DNA of 13,234 bases from Eutrophocola sp964629325 (GTDB taxonomy: Bacteria > Pseudomonadota > Gammaproteobacteria > Pseudomonadales > Pseudohongiellaceae), in assembly GCA_964629325.1 (NCBI GenBank), contig CAZVSC010000067.1:1-13234 (forward strand), written 5' to 3'. Position 1 is the stretch's first letter; every line of letters begins with the position of its first letter. This document shows, piece by piece, positions 7,025 to 13,234 of this stretch. The notes under the pieces were generated by a model. The model saw nothing but the letters and a program-made list of their open reading frames with translations. It was not told the origin of the DNA and did not search any database. The position numbers and the translations under genes are program-made.

Positions 7025-7271
7025 CTGCGCCATCTGCGAAGGCACGTTGCAGGTCGCGGCAGGCGTCCTGCGCAGTGCCGGCGATACACGATGGATGATG
7101 TGGGCGTCGGTGTCGCTGCACTGGGCCATGCTGGTAGCGCAGTATTACGACATTCGCCTGTCGGACTTGGGCCCCCTGGTGTCCTGGGTTTTGTTCGTGC
7201 TGATGATCCTAGGGATTTGCCTAGTTTTTTATTTCGCTTGTGGGGAAATAAATGGAGAGCTCCCTGCGTAA
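7023..7271 (+). pseudogene. C-terminal fragment of a MATE-type efflux transporter
   Basis: An open frame without a proper start reads CAICEGTLQVAAGVLRSAGDTRWMMWASVSLHW, then a hydrophobic segment (VSWVLFVLMILGICLVFYFACGE) and TAA at 7269-7271. GVLRSAGDTRW strongly resembles the LRGAGDTRW signature in the C-terminal half of MATE multidrug/Na+ antiporters, with two remaining membrane helices. A full MATE protein is about 450 aa; only about 80 remain. The 5' part is replaced by the repeat and lies toward the assembly gap, so truncation could be biological (repeat insertion) or due to the join. A TTG at 7047 could start a 74-aa peptide, but this is unlikely to be a real gene. Confidence 0.55.
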
Positions 7272-7326
7272 TTGACAAAGTAATGCGAGAGTACTGAGAA
7301 ATTATATAAACATTGGAGCACTTGAA

Positions 7327-7371
7327 ATGTCTGAAGATAAGGAAAAAATCAAAGGGGTCAGAGTAACTTGA
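7327..7371 (+). pseudogene. gene start cut off by a repeat after codon 7
   Basis: ATG at 7327 is preceded by GGAG about nine bases upstream (TTGGAGCACTTGAAATG), a good ribosome site, and encodes MSEDKEK before the repeat begins at 7348. The repeat then adds IKGVRVT and a TGA at 7369-7371. This looks like the 5' end of a real gene broken by a repeat, since the host frame stops inside the element. No recognisable continuation is seen downstream. The remnant is too short to assign a family, and a chance start codon cannot be excluded. Confidence 0.35.
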
Positions 7372-7372
7372 T
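7348..7372 (+). repeat. GGGGTCAGAGTAA repeat, left-arm type
   Basis: Forward copy with GGGGTCAGAGTAACTTGA, the C-variant seen in left arms. It has no right-arm partner before the next forward copy at 7480, 107 nt away, so it is an orphan or part of a nested or tandem arrangement. Confidence 0.8.
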
Positions 7373-7409
7373 TCTTGATTCCCGCTGATATTTCTTTGAT
7401 TTTCTATCG

Positions 7410-7429
7410 CCGCCCCACTCGAAGGGCGG
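7410..7429. other. GC-rich hairpin between repeat copies
   Basis: CCGCCC (7410-7415) pairs with GGGCGG (7424-7429) around an 8-nt loop, followed by GAGCTTCCTGCC. It stands out in an AT-rich stretch. A strong hairpin followed by CTTCCTGC resembles the right ends of some IS200/IS605 elements, but no transposase or TnpB gene is adjacent. This is a resemblance only. Confidence 0.3.
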
Positions 7430-7479
7430 GAGCTTCCTGCCCAGCTGCAGTTCTATCTGCTCCTTAAATCAAAAAAAGA

Positions 7480-7504
7480 ATCAAAGGGGTTAGAGTAACT
7501 TGAT
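7480..7504 (+). repeat. GGGGTTAGAGTAA repeat, left-arm type variant
   Basis: Second forward copy, with one change in the core (GGGGTTAGAG instead of GGGGTCAGAG) and the left-arm AACTTGAT ending. The 7505-7645 stretch after it has no supported gene. It holds GTGTCCCTGTT (7563-7573), an 11-nt string also present upstream of the RAYT gene at 13222-13232, possibly by chance. Confidence 0.75.
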
Positions 7505-7645
7505 TTCTGTTTCCTGAGGATTTCGCTTAACTTCTCACCCTTATGGAATACCAGAGAAATTAGTGTCCCTGTTGGGCTTACCTGTAGGACTTCAGGCTGC
7601 AATAACAAGTTGGACTACTCGGTATTAGCCGTTTATTCTTCCTAA

Positions 7646-7698
7646 ATCAATGGGGTCAGAGTAACTTGAAAATCAAATTATTCTGACCCTTTTTATTT
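7646..7698 (+). terminator. paired repeat arms forming a terminator-like hairpin
   Basis: GGGTCAGAGTAACTTGA (7653-7669) pairs with TCAAATTATTCTGACCC (7673-7689) across a three-base AAA loop, with one G/T wobble and one C/A mismatch, and TTTTTATTT follows. It is a collapsed left-arm/right-arm pair of the GGGGTCAGA family with almost no spacer. On the + strand it has the shape of a Rho-independent terminator; on the - strand it lies 7 nt beyond the TetR stop codon, where it may also limit read-through. Confidence 0.6.
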
Positions 7699-7704
7699 CA
7701 GTTG

Positions 7705-8331
7705 CTAGGCGTTACCTGCCGCAGTTGCATTGAACAAGTCATTGTCTAAGCATTTCAGGCCCTCCATGTAAATCGCCAGCTGGCGGTGTGCCAGTTCCTT
7801 GGGACTTTCCGAACACACAATATCGAGCTTGCCGGCCATGGCCAGTACGCAGATACCGTGAATGCTCGGCCATATGGTGCGGGCGGCGATTTCCGCTTCC
7901 TTCTGGTTTTGCGTAATGGGGGAGAAGGCCCTTATTACCAATGAGAACAGGTTCTCGACCTTTTCGATATACCAGGGCGGGGTAAGTTCCTTGGGGTCGC
8001 TGGGCAGGCCAAAGACAAAGGCCCACAGAAAGTGTTTCTGTTCGAACAGATTGATATAACTATCGACAAGGTATTCTGCCTTGGCCTCCACTTCATCCAT
8101 GCCCGTAGCCATACTGTCATACAAATTGTCGAGAATTCGTCCCTTGACGTGGTAGCGCAGGGTTTTGAGGTCCCCGTACACATGGTAGATGGTGCCGAAG
8201 GAATAGCCGATTTCCTTGGCAATAGCCCGTGTGCCAAAAGCACTGGGTCCAATATCGGTGATCAGCTTGATGCTTGCCCTGATGATCAGCTCTTTGAGCT
8301 GTTCTTGGGTGTGGTCGGATCTGCGTCCCAC
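7705..8331 (-). CDS. TetR/AcrR-family transcriptional regulator
   Basis: 208 aa, typical TetR length, starting at GTG 8331. The N-terminal DNA-binding domain (about residues 10-58) reads LIIRASIKLITDIGPSAFGT, followed by AIAKEIGYSFGTIYHVYGDL, with the helix-turn-helix at about 33-52 and the expected GTIYHVYGDL end. The rest is an all-helical ligand-binding and dimerisation region containing RTIWPSIHGICVLAMAGKL. Such proteins are usually dimeric repressors released by a small ligand. It is divergent from the TonB-dependent receptor (start-to-start spacing about 240-285 nt), so control of that gene and of itself is the natural inference. Codon use is more AT-rich than in genes before 6821. Family certain, ligand unknown. 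Confidence 0.9.
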   Translation of the reverse strand: MGRRSDHTQEQLKELIIRASIKLITDIGPSAFGTRAIAKEIGYSFGTIYHVYGDLKTLRYHVKGRILDNLYDSMATGMDEVEAKAEYLVDSYINLFEQKHFLWAFVFGLPSDPKELTPPWYIEKVENLFSLVIRAFSPITQNQKEAEIAARTIWPSIHGICVLAMAGKLDIVCSESPKELAHRQLAIYMEGLKCLDNDLFNATAAGNA

Positions 8332-8358
8332 TTTGCTGGGAGCCCTCTTATTAAAGTT

Positions 8359-8412
8359 ACAAATAATTACTTAGTTTTTGCGCAAGGTAGACAAATGGTT
8401 ACTTAGTTCTTG
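8359..8412. promoter_or_regulatory. direct repeats in the TetR/receptor intergenic region
   Basis: Two near-identical 22-nt sequences begin at 8359 and 8391: ACAAAT, two variable bases, then TTACTTAGTTNTTG (19 of 22 positions match). Their starts are 32 nt apart, about three helical turns, so bound proteins would lie on the same DNA face. ACAAAT recurs at 8416 with weaker similarity. TTGTGT (8410-8415) and TATAAG (8435-8440) could be a loose -35/-10 pair for the receptor, with 19-nt spacing. These are candidate operators for the divergent TetR protein. Binding is inference. Confidence 0.5.
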
Positions 8413-8614
8413 TGTACAAATAAATTGCACAGTGTATAAGGTTCTTTTTTTTGAACATGCCTAAATTAATTTGGAGCAACACAATATCCTCGCTGACACG
8501 CAAAATAAAGATCTTAATTTATGTCTCGTCGGCTGCTAGACAAGCATCGTAATAACACTTAGGAAAGAAGTGAAGCGTTTTGAAATTGATGATTACTTGG
8601 GAGATTGGCAAAAA

Positions 8615-11494
8615 ATGACCAATATTAAAAAATTAGTTTCTGCGGTTAATTGTTCCTGTAAATTTTTGACTGGTTCAGTTGTGGCGTCAGCTCTGATTCT
8701 TGGTTCTTCTGGCTCATTTGCCCAGTCTACCACTGGTGCAATAGCTGGTAGTGTGAACGGAGCCTCGGGCGGAGAAACTGTTACCGTTACTGATACATCA
8801 AGGAACATCACGCGCTCCGTCCAGGTTAACGCTGACGGAAGCTTTGCATTCAACTCTCTGCCGCCGGGGCAGTACCAGGTTGTTGTCGTTCAGAACGGCA
8901 ACAATGTCGATACAGAAACTGTAAGTGTCAGACTAGATAGTGAGACTGTAGTTAATCTTGCGACCTCGCAGGCTGGTGTTGAGGAGCTGATAGTACTTGG
9001 TTCTACACGTTCTGCAGTTGAAAGTAGTATCGCTGAATCCGGATTGATCGTTGATGCAGGTGCATTGACTGAGCTGCCTGTACCAAGAAACTTTGACTCG
9101 GTCGCCCTCTTGGCACCGGGGACTACTATTGGCGATACGGCATTCGGCACAAACGTAAGCTTCTCCGGGTCCTCTGTTGCCGAGAACACTTCGTATATTA
9201 ATGGCCTGAATACAACCAACTTCAGGAATGGTCTGGGTTACTCGAGGGTACCATTCGAATTTTACGATACCTTGCAGGTAAAGACTGGCGGGTACTCTGC
9301 CGCCTTCGGTAGGTCTACCGGTGGCGTTCTTAATGCAAGGTCAAAGTCTGGTTCAAATGACTTCCAGTTTGGTGTTAATACCTACTACGACAAGCTGATT
9401 GAGACCTCCCCCAACACCTTCGCCGCAGACAACGGTCAAGACGAGTCCTCATCGACTACTTACGACATATGGGCGTCTGGCCCAATCATCCGGGATCGTC
9501 TGTTTTACTACGCGCTCTACTCTGATGTTAATTCCGCTGACGAATACTATGGCATTCAGTCAGGTCGTGGTTATAAATACTCACTTGGCCAAGACTTCTG
9601 GGGTGTAAAGCTTGATGGTTATCTAACTGACAACCACCGCATAGAGGTTACGGCGTTCACTGATGAGAGGACAGGTGTAGAAGGCGCATACGAATATAAT
9701 TCTGACACAAAACAGACGGGTGCCTTTGTTGGTGACACTTTCTATGAAAGGGGTGGCATGAACTGGATAGCGACCTACACCGGTCAGTTAACGGACAACC
9801 TAGTCATTTCTGCATCCACCGGTGAGAACGAGGCGGCGAGGACAACAAACCCAGCCACTGCCTCTGCCCCGGTGCTGTATGAGGTAACAGCTGCAAATGG
9901 CTTCGTGGTTTTGGGTGATTGGACCGAGTTTTTAATAGATGTAGGTGAGGATAAGAGGGAATCGAATCGTTTCGACCTAACTTATTCACTTGACAGCCAC
10001 ACCATCAGGGTTGGATACGACGAAGAAACCAATAACTCTATATCTTCAACTATCAACTCAGGAGGAGTCTACTGGCTTCTGCATCCATCAAATGACTACG
10101 GTCCATATATATGTGATGTAGCTACCGAATGCCCAAGCGGCGCGGATGCAAGGCGCAGAACCTACAGTAATGGTGGTTCCTTCGATGTAGAGTCCAAGGC
10201 TTACTATATAGAGGATACCTGGCAATTTAACGATGACTTAACCCTTGAAATTGGGTTGCGAAATGATGAGTTTATAAACTACAACGCCGAGGGCAAGGAG
10301 TTTGTCGCACTTGATAACCAGTGGGCGCCTAGAATAAGCGCCCTATGGCAACCATCAAGCATGCCTGACTATCAGTTCTTTGCAAACTACGGAAGGTATT
10401 ATCTGCCAGTAGCAGCCAACACCAATATCCGCTTGGCCGGCGGCGAGACCTATATCCAGGAATACTTTGACTGGGACGGCAAATCCAAGAACGCAGATGG
10501 CACACCAGTAGTGAAGGGTGGTTCTTTTAGAACGCAGACCTATTCTACTGGTGCGGTACCTGATACGAGGGGTCTTGTTGATCAGAACCTGGAGGCCATG
10601 TACCAGAATGAGATCATTCTGGGCGCCCAGATGATCGCCGACAATGGAATCACTTGGGGTGCAAAGTACATTTATCGTGACCTAGCAACATCCATCGAAG
10701 ACGTTGCCATCGATGCAGCCGTGATCAAACACTATGCTGGTAGCTGGCCTGAAGTCGCGGACGTGTTCACTGGGTTCCACCAGTATGTACTGGCCAATCC
10801 TGGTGCCCCGATGACGGTGTACATACCGGAGCAGTCTGAATTCATCACCCTATCATCGGATCAGCTGAATTACCCCGAGGCGAGTCGTACCTATCATGCC
10901 TTTGAAATAACCATGGACAGGCCCTTCGATGGGAAGTGGGGGCTGTCAGGGTCCTATACCTGGGCCCACAGCTATGGTAACAATGAGGGCTATGTTAGGT
11001 CTGACAATGGCCAAGACGATGCTGGCTTGACTACAAACTTCGACCAGCCCGGTTTAACTGATTATGGCTTCGGTAATTTGCCTAACGACAGAAGGCATAC
11101 GGTTAAACTATGGGGGACATACCAGATGGATAATGGTGTCAGATTTGGTGCCAACTTTATGGCGCAGACGGGTAGACCTATCGGTTGCTTTGGGGTGCAT
11201 CCTACCGATACATTTGCGGCCGCATACGATAACGCCTCGTTCTACTGTGACGGGCAGCCAGTTCCGCGCGCTAGTAAGGGTGAGACTAGTACTTGGTGGA
11301 ATCTTGACCTAAACGCCCAGTACACCATAGATTTGACAAATGCTCAGCTCGTTCTGTCGGCTGACATTTTCAATGTCATTAATCAGCAGAAAACCAGGGA
11401 AGTCTATGAGGACGATACTCCATTCTATGGCTTGCCAACAGGTTTTCAGCCTCCAAGGTCAATGAGGCTGAGCGCTCGCTACAGATTCTTCTAA
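8615..11494 (+). CDS. TonB-dependent receptor with N-terminal carboxypeptidase-regulatory-like domain
   Basis: 959 aa from ATG 8615. A signal peptide (MTNIKKLVSAVNCSCK, then a hydrophobic core, SFA cleavage at 36) is followed by a beta-sandwich CarboxypepD_reg-like domain (about 37-115, with DGSFAFNSLPPGQYQVVV). A TonB-box-like EELIVLGS (123-130), a plug region (about 135-245, with NFDSVALLAPGTT and GGVLNARSKSGSNDFQFGV) and a long 22-strand-type barrel follow, ending RLSARYRFF with the terminal aromatic used for outer-membrane insertion. This layout is that of Oar-like receptors importing large or scarce substrates with TonB energy. An alternative GTG at 8570 has a better ribosome site (AGGAAAG, 5 nt spacing) but would add an acidic n-region unlike a signal peptide. 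GC is clearly lower than in the first 6.8 kb. Substrate unknown; the TetR neighbour probably controls it. Confidence 0.92.
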   Translation: MTNIKKLVSAVNCSCKFLTGSVVASALILGSSGSFAQSTTGAIAGSVNGASGGETVTVTDTSRNITRSVQVNADGSFAFNSLPPGQYQVVVVQNGNNVDTETVSVRLDSETVVNLATSQAGVEELIVLGSTRSAVESSIAESGLIVDAGALTELPVPRNFDSVALLAPGTTIGDTAFGTNVSFSGSSVAENTSYINGLNTTNFRNGLGYSRVPFEFYDTLQVKTGGYSAAFGRSTGGVLNARSKSGSNDFQFGVNTYYDKLIETSPNTFAADNGQDESSSTTYDIWASGPIIRDRLFYYALYSDVNSADEYYGIQSGRGYKYSLGQDFWGVKLDGYLTDNHRIEVTAFTDERTGVEGAYEYNSDTKQTGAFVGDTFYERGGMNWIATYTGQLTDNLVISASTGENEAARTTNPATASAPVLYEVTAANGFVVLGDWTEFLIDVGEDKRESNRFDLTYSLDSHTIRVGYDEETNNSISSTINSGGVYWLLHPSNDYGPYICDVATECPSGADARRRTYSNGGSFDVESKAYYIEDTWQFNDDLTLEIGLRNDEFINYNAEGKEFVALDNQWAPRISALWQPSSMPDYQFFANYGRYYLPVAANTNIRLAGGETYIQEYFDWDGKSKNADGTPVVKGGSFRTQTYSTGAVPDTRGLVDQNLEAMYQNEIILGAQMIADNGITWGAKYIYRDLATSIEDVAIDAAVIKHYAGSWPEVADVFTGFHQYVLANPGAPMTVYIPEQSEFITLSSDQLNYPEASRTYHAFEITMDRPFDGKWGLSGSYTWAHSYGNNEGYVRSDNGQDDAGLTTNFDQPGLTDYGFGNLPNDRRHTVKLWGTYQMDNGVRFGANFMAQTGRPIGCFGVHPTDTFAAAYDNASFYCDGQPVPRASKGETSTWWNLDLNAQYTIDLTNAQLVLSADIFNVINQQKTREVYEDDTPFYGLPTGFQPPRSMRLSARYRFF

Positions 11495-11514
11495 TATAGG
11501 AATAAAACTAAATT

Positions 11515-11541
11515 AAACCCTGGCGCACGCTGGGGTTTTTT
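11515..11541 (+). terminator. Rho-independent terminator of the receptor gene
   Basis: AAACCCTGGC (11515-11524) pairs with GCTGGGGTTT (11529-11538) as a 10-bp stem with two G/T wobbles and the loop GCAC, followed by further Ts to 11541. It begins 21 nt after the receptor stop codon, a classic position. Confidence 0.88.
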
Positions 11542-11857
11542 AGGAATAATTTTCTGGCATATTTACGGATAAGGAGAATAAACGGCATATCGCAGTCAGT
11601 CCAGCTTGTTGTTGATGCCTGAATCCTGGCCATATCCTGGTTATCCGCATGAAACGGACCGCTTTCCTCCCTTCAACACTTCCGCTTCACCGCTACAATC
11701 CGTCCAATTCTGACCCAGGCACGAGCGCAGCCCTGCATTCCCTTTAGTTGCATCATCCTTGATGTCGCTGGCTGTCAGTCGATCAGTCCCTGATCCATTC
11801 CTGGCAACCATGGCGGGGCGCGGCTGGGTGGCAGCCGATTCGGGCGGGTACCAAATA

Positions 11858-11874
11858 GGACACCCACCCTTTAG
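11858..11874 (-). repeat. GTGGGTGTCC motif, downstream copy
   Basis: On the minus strand it reads CTAAAGGGTGGGTGTCC. With the inverted copy at 13213-13227 it brackets the RAYT gene. A GTGG tetranucleotide in such flanking sequences is a known recognition feature of RAYT systems, so the pair may mark the cognate repeat family of this transposase. Confidence 0.55.
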
Positions 11875-11980
11875 TCTCCTTTCGAATATACGAATATATA
11901 GTGACATCCACTCTTAAACTTTACGTGCCATTTCCCCGAAATGATCTCGTGATCTTATGCAGGTTCAGCTGAACGGGTTA

Positions 11981-12080
11981 NNNNNNNNNNNNNNNNNNNN
12001 NNNNNNNNNNNNNNNNNNNNNNNNNNNNNNNNNNNNNNNNNNNNNNNNNNNNNNNNNNNNNNNNNNNNNNNNNNNNNNNN
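11981..12080. other. second 100-N gap with 55-nt duplicated flanks
   Basis: Exactly 100 Ns, with the 55 nt at 11926-11980 repeated identically at 12081-12135. Same pattern as the first gap, so again a scaffold join of contigs sharing a 55-nt overlap. The duplicated stretch contains the palindrome GTTCAGCTGAAC. Confidence 0.9.
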
Positions 12081-12200
12081 TGCCATTTCCCCGAAATGAT
12101 CTCGTGATCTTATGCAGGTTCAGCTGAACGGGTTAATCGAGGTTAGTTTGCGAGCAGGAGCGGTTCCAGGCAGTTCAGCCTGTATTCCAGAGGTGTTAGC

Positions 12201-13154
12201 TCAGGCCGCCTGTGTTTCGGGCTGCTGATTTTTGTGGGCTTTCAGGCGTTCCAGCCCATGAATGGTGTTAATACTCCGCTTATGTATAGCCAGGGCCAGG
12301 TATTCCCAGTCCTGTTCAGTCAGCTTCAGTGATTTAAGAATCCTGGGTTCCGTGGCTGCGATAAATCCTCGCTTGTCCCTTCTGACTATCCGGCCTGTCC
12401 AATCCACCAGCTCGATGTAGTCTTTCAGGTGAAAGGGAAGGGTAACGATGCCGTCCGCCAGTGTCCTGCTTTCCGAGAAGGCCATTAACGGCGGCCTGTT
12501 TTTGGTGTGGTGGTCCGCCACTTCCCGGATCCTTTCCTGGATGGAAGTAAAACTGGATTCTTTCAGGTTCCGAGCTATGCCGGCCCTGACCGGGTTCAGG
12601 TCCACATAGGCCATGGTGGCCAGAAGCGCCGTTTCATCAAGTAAAGCCTTGGACTTGAAGCGGCCTTCCCAAAACCGACCCTTGCAACTGTCCTCGGCAT
12701 TGGCCTTGCGGGCGATATGTTCATTCAGGCAGGCCATGAACCAGCTGATGCTCGACAGCCGGTCCCGCCATGTTTGGGCGATTTCCAACACCTTGGTCCT
12801 TTCCGCCGGAAGTAACGGCTCCCGCTTTTTATATCGCTGCATCAGCTCCGGACCTTTATAAAGCGTTAGCCAGCGGTCGATGACGTCATCTTTCGACCAT
12901 TGCCGGCTTCGGTGTTGGTCGACATGCAGGACCAGATGGTAGTGATTGGACATCACGGCATAGGCGGCGATGTCAATGGCAAAGACACTGGCCAAGAGCC
13001 GGAACCGTTTTACCAGCCAGGGTTTGCGGTGGTTGAAGGATTTGCCGGTAAACCGATCCTGTCCACAGAGGAACGCTCTCCTGACACAGCGCGAGATGCA
13101 GTGGTAATAGGGCGTCTCCTCCAGGGAAACGAGGGTGGAGCGAGGTCGAGTCAT
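12201..13154 (-). CDS. REP-associated tyrosine transposase (RAYT, IS200-like Y1)
   Basis: 317 aa from ATG 13154; the frame extends to a TTG at 13181, but MTRPRSTLVSLEETPYYHC is the usual RAYT-type start. The Y1 domain shows PYYHCISRCVRRAFLCG (15-31), the HUH metal-binding motif in AVMSNHYHLVLHVD (H71, H73), and FWEGRFKSKALLDE followed by MAYVDLNPVRAG with the likely catalytic tyrosine Y183. A basic C-terminal extension (about 200-317) follows, as in longer RAYT groups. RAYTs are single-copy, domesticated IS200/IS605 relatives that cut and move REP hairpins. The flanking inverted GTGGGTGTCC motifs are candidate substrates; whether it also moves the GGGGTCAGA palindromes here is open. Catalytic residues look intact. 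It is separated from the receptor by a gap of uncertain linkage. Confidence 0.92.
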   Translation of the reverse strand: MTRPRSTLVSLEETPYYHCISRCVRRAFLCGQDRFTGKSFNHRKPWLVKRFRLLASVFAIDIAAYAVMSNHYHLVLHVDQHRSRQWSKDDVIDRWLTLYKGPELMQRYKKREPLLPAERTKVLEIAQTWRDRLSSISWFMACLNEHIARKANAEDSCKGRFWEGRFKSKALLDETALLATMAYVDLNPVRAGIARNLKESSFTSIQERIREVADHHTKNRPPLMAFSESRTLADGIVTLPFHLKDYIELVDWTGRIVRRDKRGFIAATEPRILKSLKLTEQDWEYLALAIHKRSINTIHGLERLKAHKNQQPETQAA

Positions 13155-13212
13155 ATCCAATTGGGCTATCTGTAGATACAACTCAGTGTAGTAGGGATTT
13201 TGACGATTGCCA

Positions 13213-13227
13213 GTAAAGTGGGTGTCC
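13213..13227 (+). repeat. GTGGGTGTCC motif upstream of the RAYT gene
   Basis: GTAAAGTGGGTGTCC lies 59 nt upstream of the RAYT start, inverted relative to the copy at 11858-11874 and matching it over the GTGGGTGTCC core. A GTAG also lies nearby at 13190. The window ends 7 nt later, so any hairpin partner cannot be seen. Confidence 0.55.
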
Positions 13228-13234
13228 CTGTTTA

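Larger units (their letters stand above)
11542..12200. other. gene-poor stretch with short palindromes and a gap
   Basis: No gene is supported here. A minus-strand open frame (11641-11907) has no family resemblance and reads through the GTGGGTGTCC repeat. Visible structures: a 6-bp hairpin CGGCTG/CAGCCG at 11821-11837 enclosing GGTGG; two direct CGAATATA copies at 11883-11898; a perfect 12-bp palindrome GTTCAGCTGAAC at 11963-11974; the second N gap; and a short CAGGC/GCCTG stem at 12167-12182 just after the RAYT stop codon. Confidence 0.5.

Noticed and set aside
7047..7271. Possible independent small membrane protein
   Set aside because: The sequence aligns by eye with the LRGAGDTRW region of MATE transporters and stays open upstream of the TTG, so a truncated gene is more likely.
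7348..7692. Spaced repeats resembling a CRISPR array
   Set aside because: Spacers are 107 and 141 nt, repeat copies differ, one is paired with an inverted copy, the same unit occurs elsewhere, and no cas gene is present.
11641..11907. 88-aa minus-strand open frame
   Set aside because: It overlaps a flanking repeat and short palindromes, has no recognisable domain and low-complexity-like composition. Coding is not supported.
13155..13181. TTG start for the RAYT gene
   Set aside because: The internal ATG at 13154 gives the typical MTRPR-type beginning; the nine extra residues have no family counterpart that I recognise.

Overview
The window looks like a scaffold from a draft or metagenome-assembled gammaproteobacterial genome. 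This rests on family resemblance only: a Tat-exported molybdo-hydroxylase, a type IV pilin-like protein, an Oar-like TonB-dependent receptor with a TetR regulator, and REP elements with a RAYT transposase. No taxonomic marker gene is present. Two 100-N gaps (6857-6956 and 11981-12080) are each flanked by an exact 55-nt direct duplication. That is the signature of contigs joined across an unresolved shared overlap, so gene order across both gaps is not secure.

Region 1 (1-6821, GC-rich, all genes on +): two REP hairpins; a secreted SMP-30/gluconolactonase-like beta-propeller; a GntP-family permease; a DUF6152-like exported protein overlapping the permease stop by 4 nt; a pilin-like protein with a non-canonical prepilin motif; and a Tat-exported molybdopterin-binding subunit (IorB-like) without a visible [2Fe-2S] partner. 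A lactonase beside a gluconate-type permease suggests uptake of a sugar acid made in the periplasm.

Region 2 (6822-7704): a repeat-rich junk zone with the first gap, a 5'-truncated MATE-type transporter fragment, a gene start cut off after seven codons, and several copies of a short repeat with the core GGGGTCAGAGTAAYTTGA.

Region 3 (7705-11541, visibly lower GC): a TetR regulator divergent from a large TonB-dependent receptor, with a directly repeated operator-like sequence between them and a clear intrinsic terminator after the receptor.

Region 4 (11542-13234): a gene-poor stretch with the second gap, then a REP-associated tyrosine transposase (RAYT) flanked by inverted GTGGGTGTCC motifs.

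The most notable signal is the mobile palindrome family. Paired copies form hairpins with a repeated C/A mismatch between left and right arms. One complete 88-nt copy (2684-2771) lies inside the signal-peptide region of the DUF6152-like gene, stays open in frame and supplies about 30 N-terminal residues. Other copies interrupt gene remnants or form a terminator-like hairpin.
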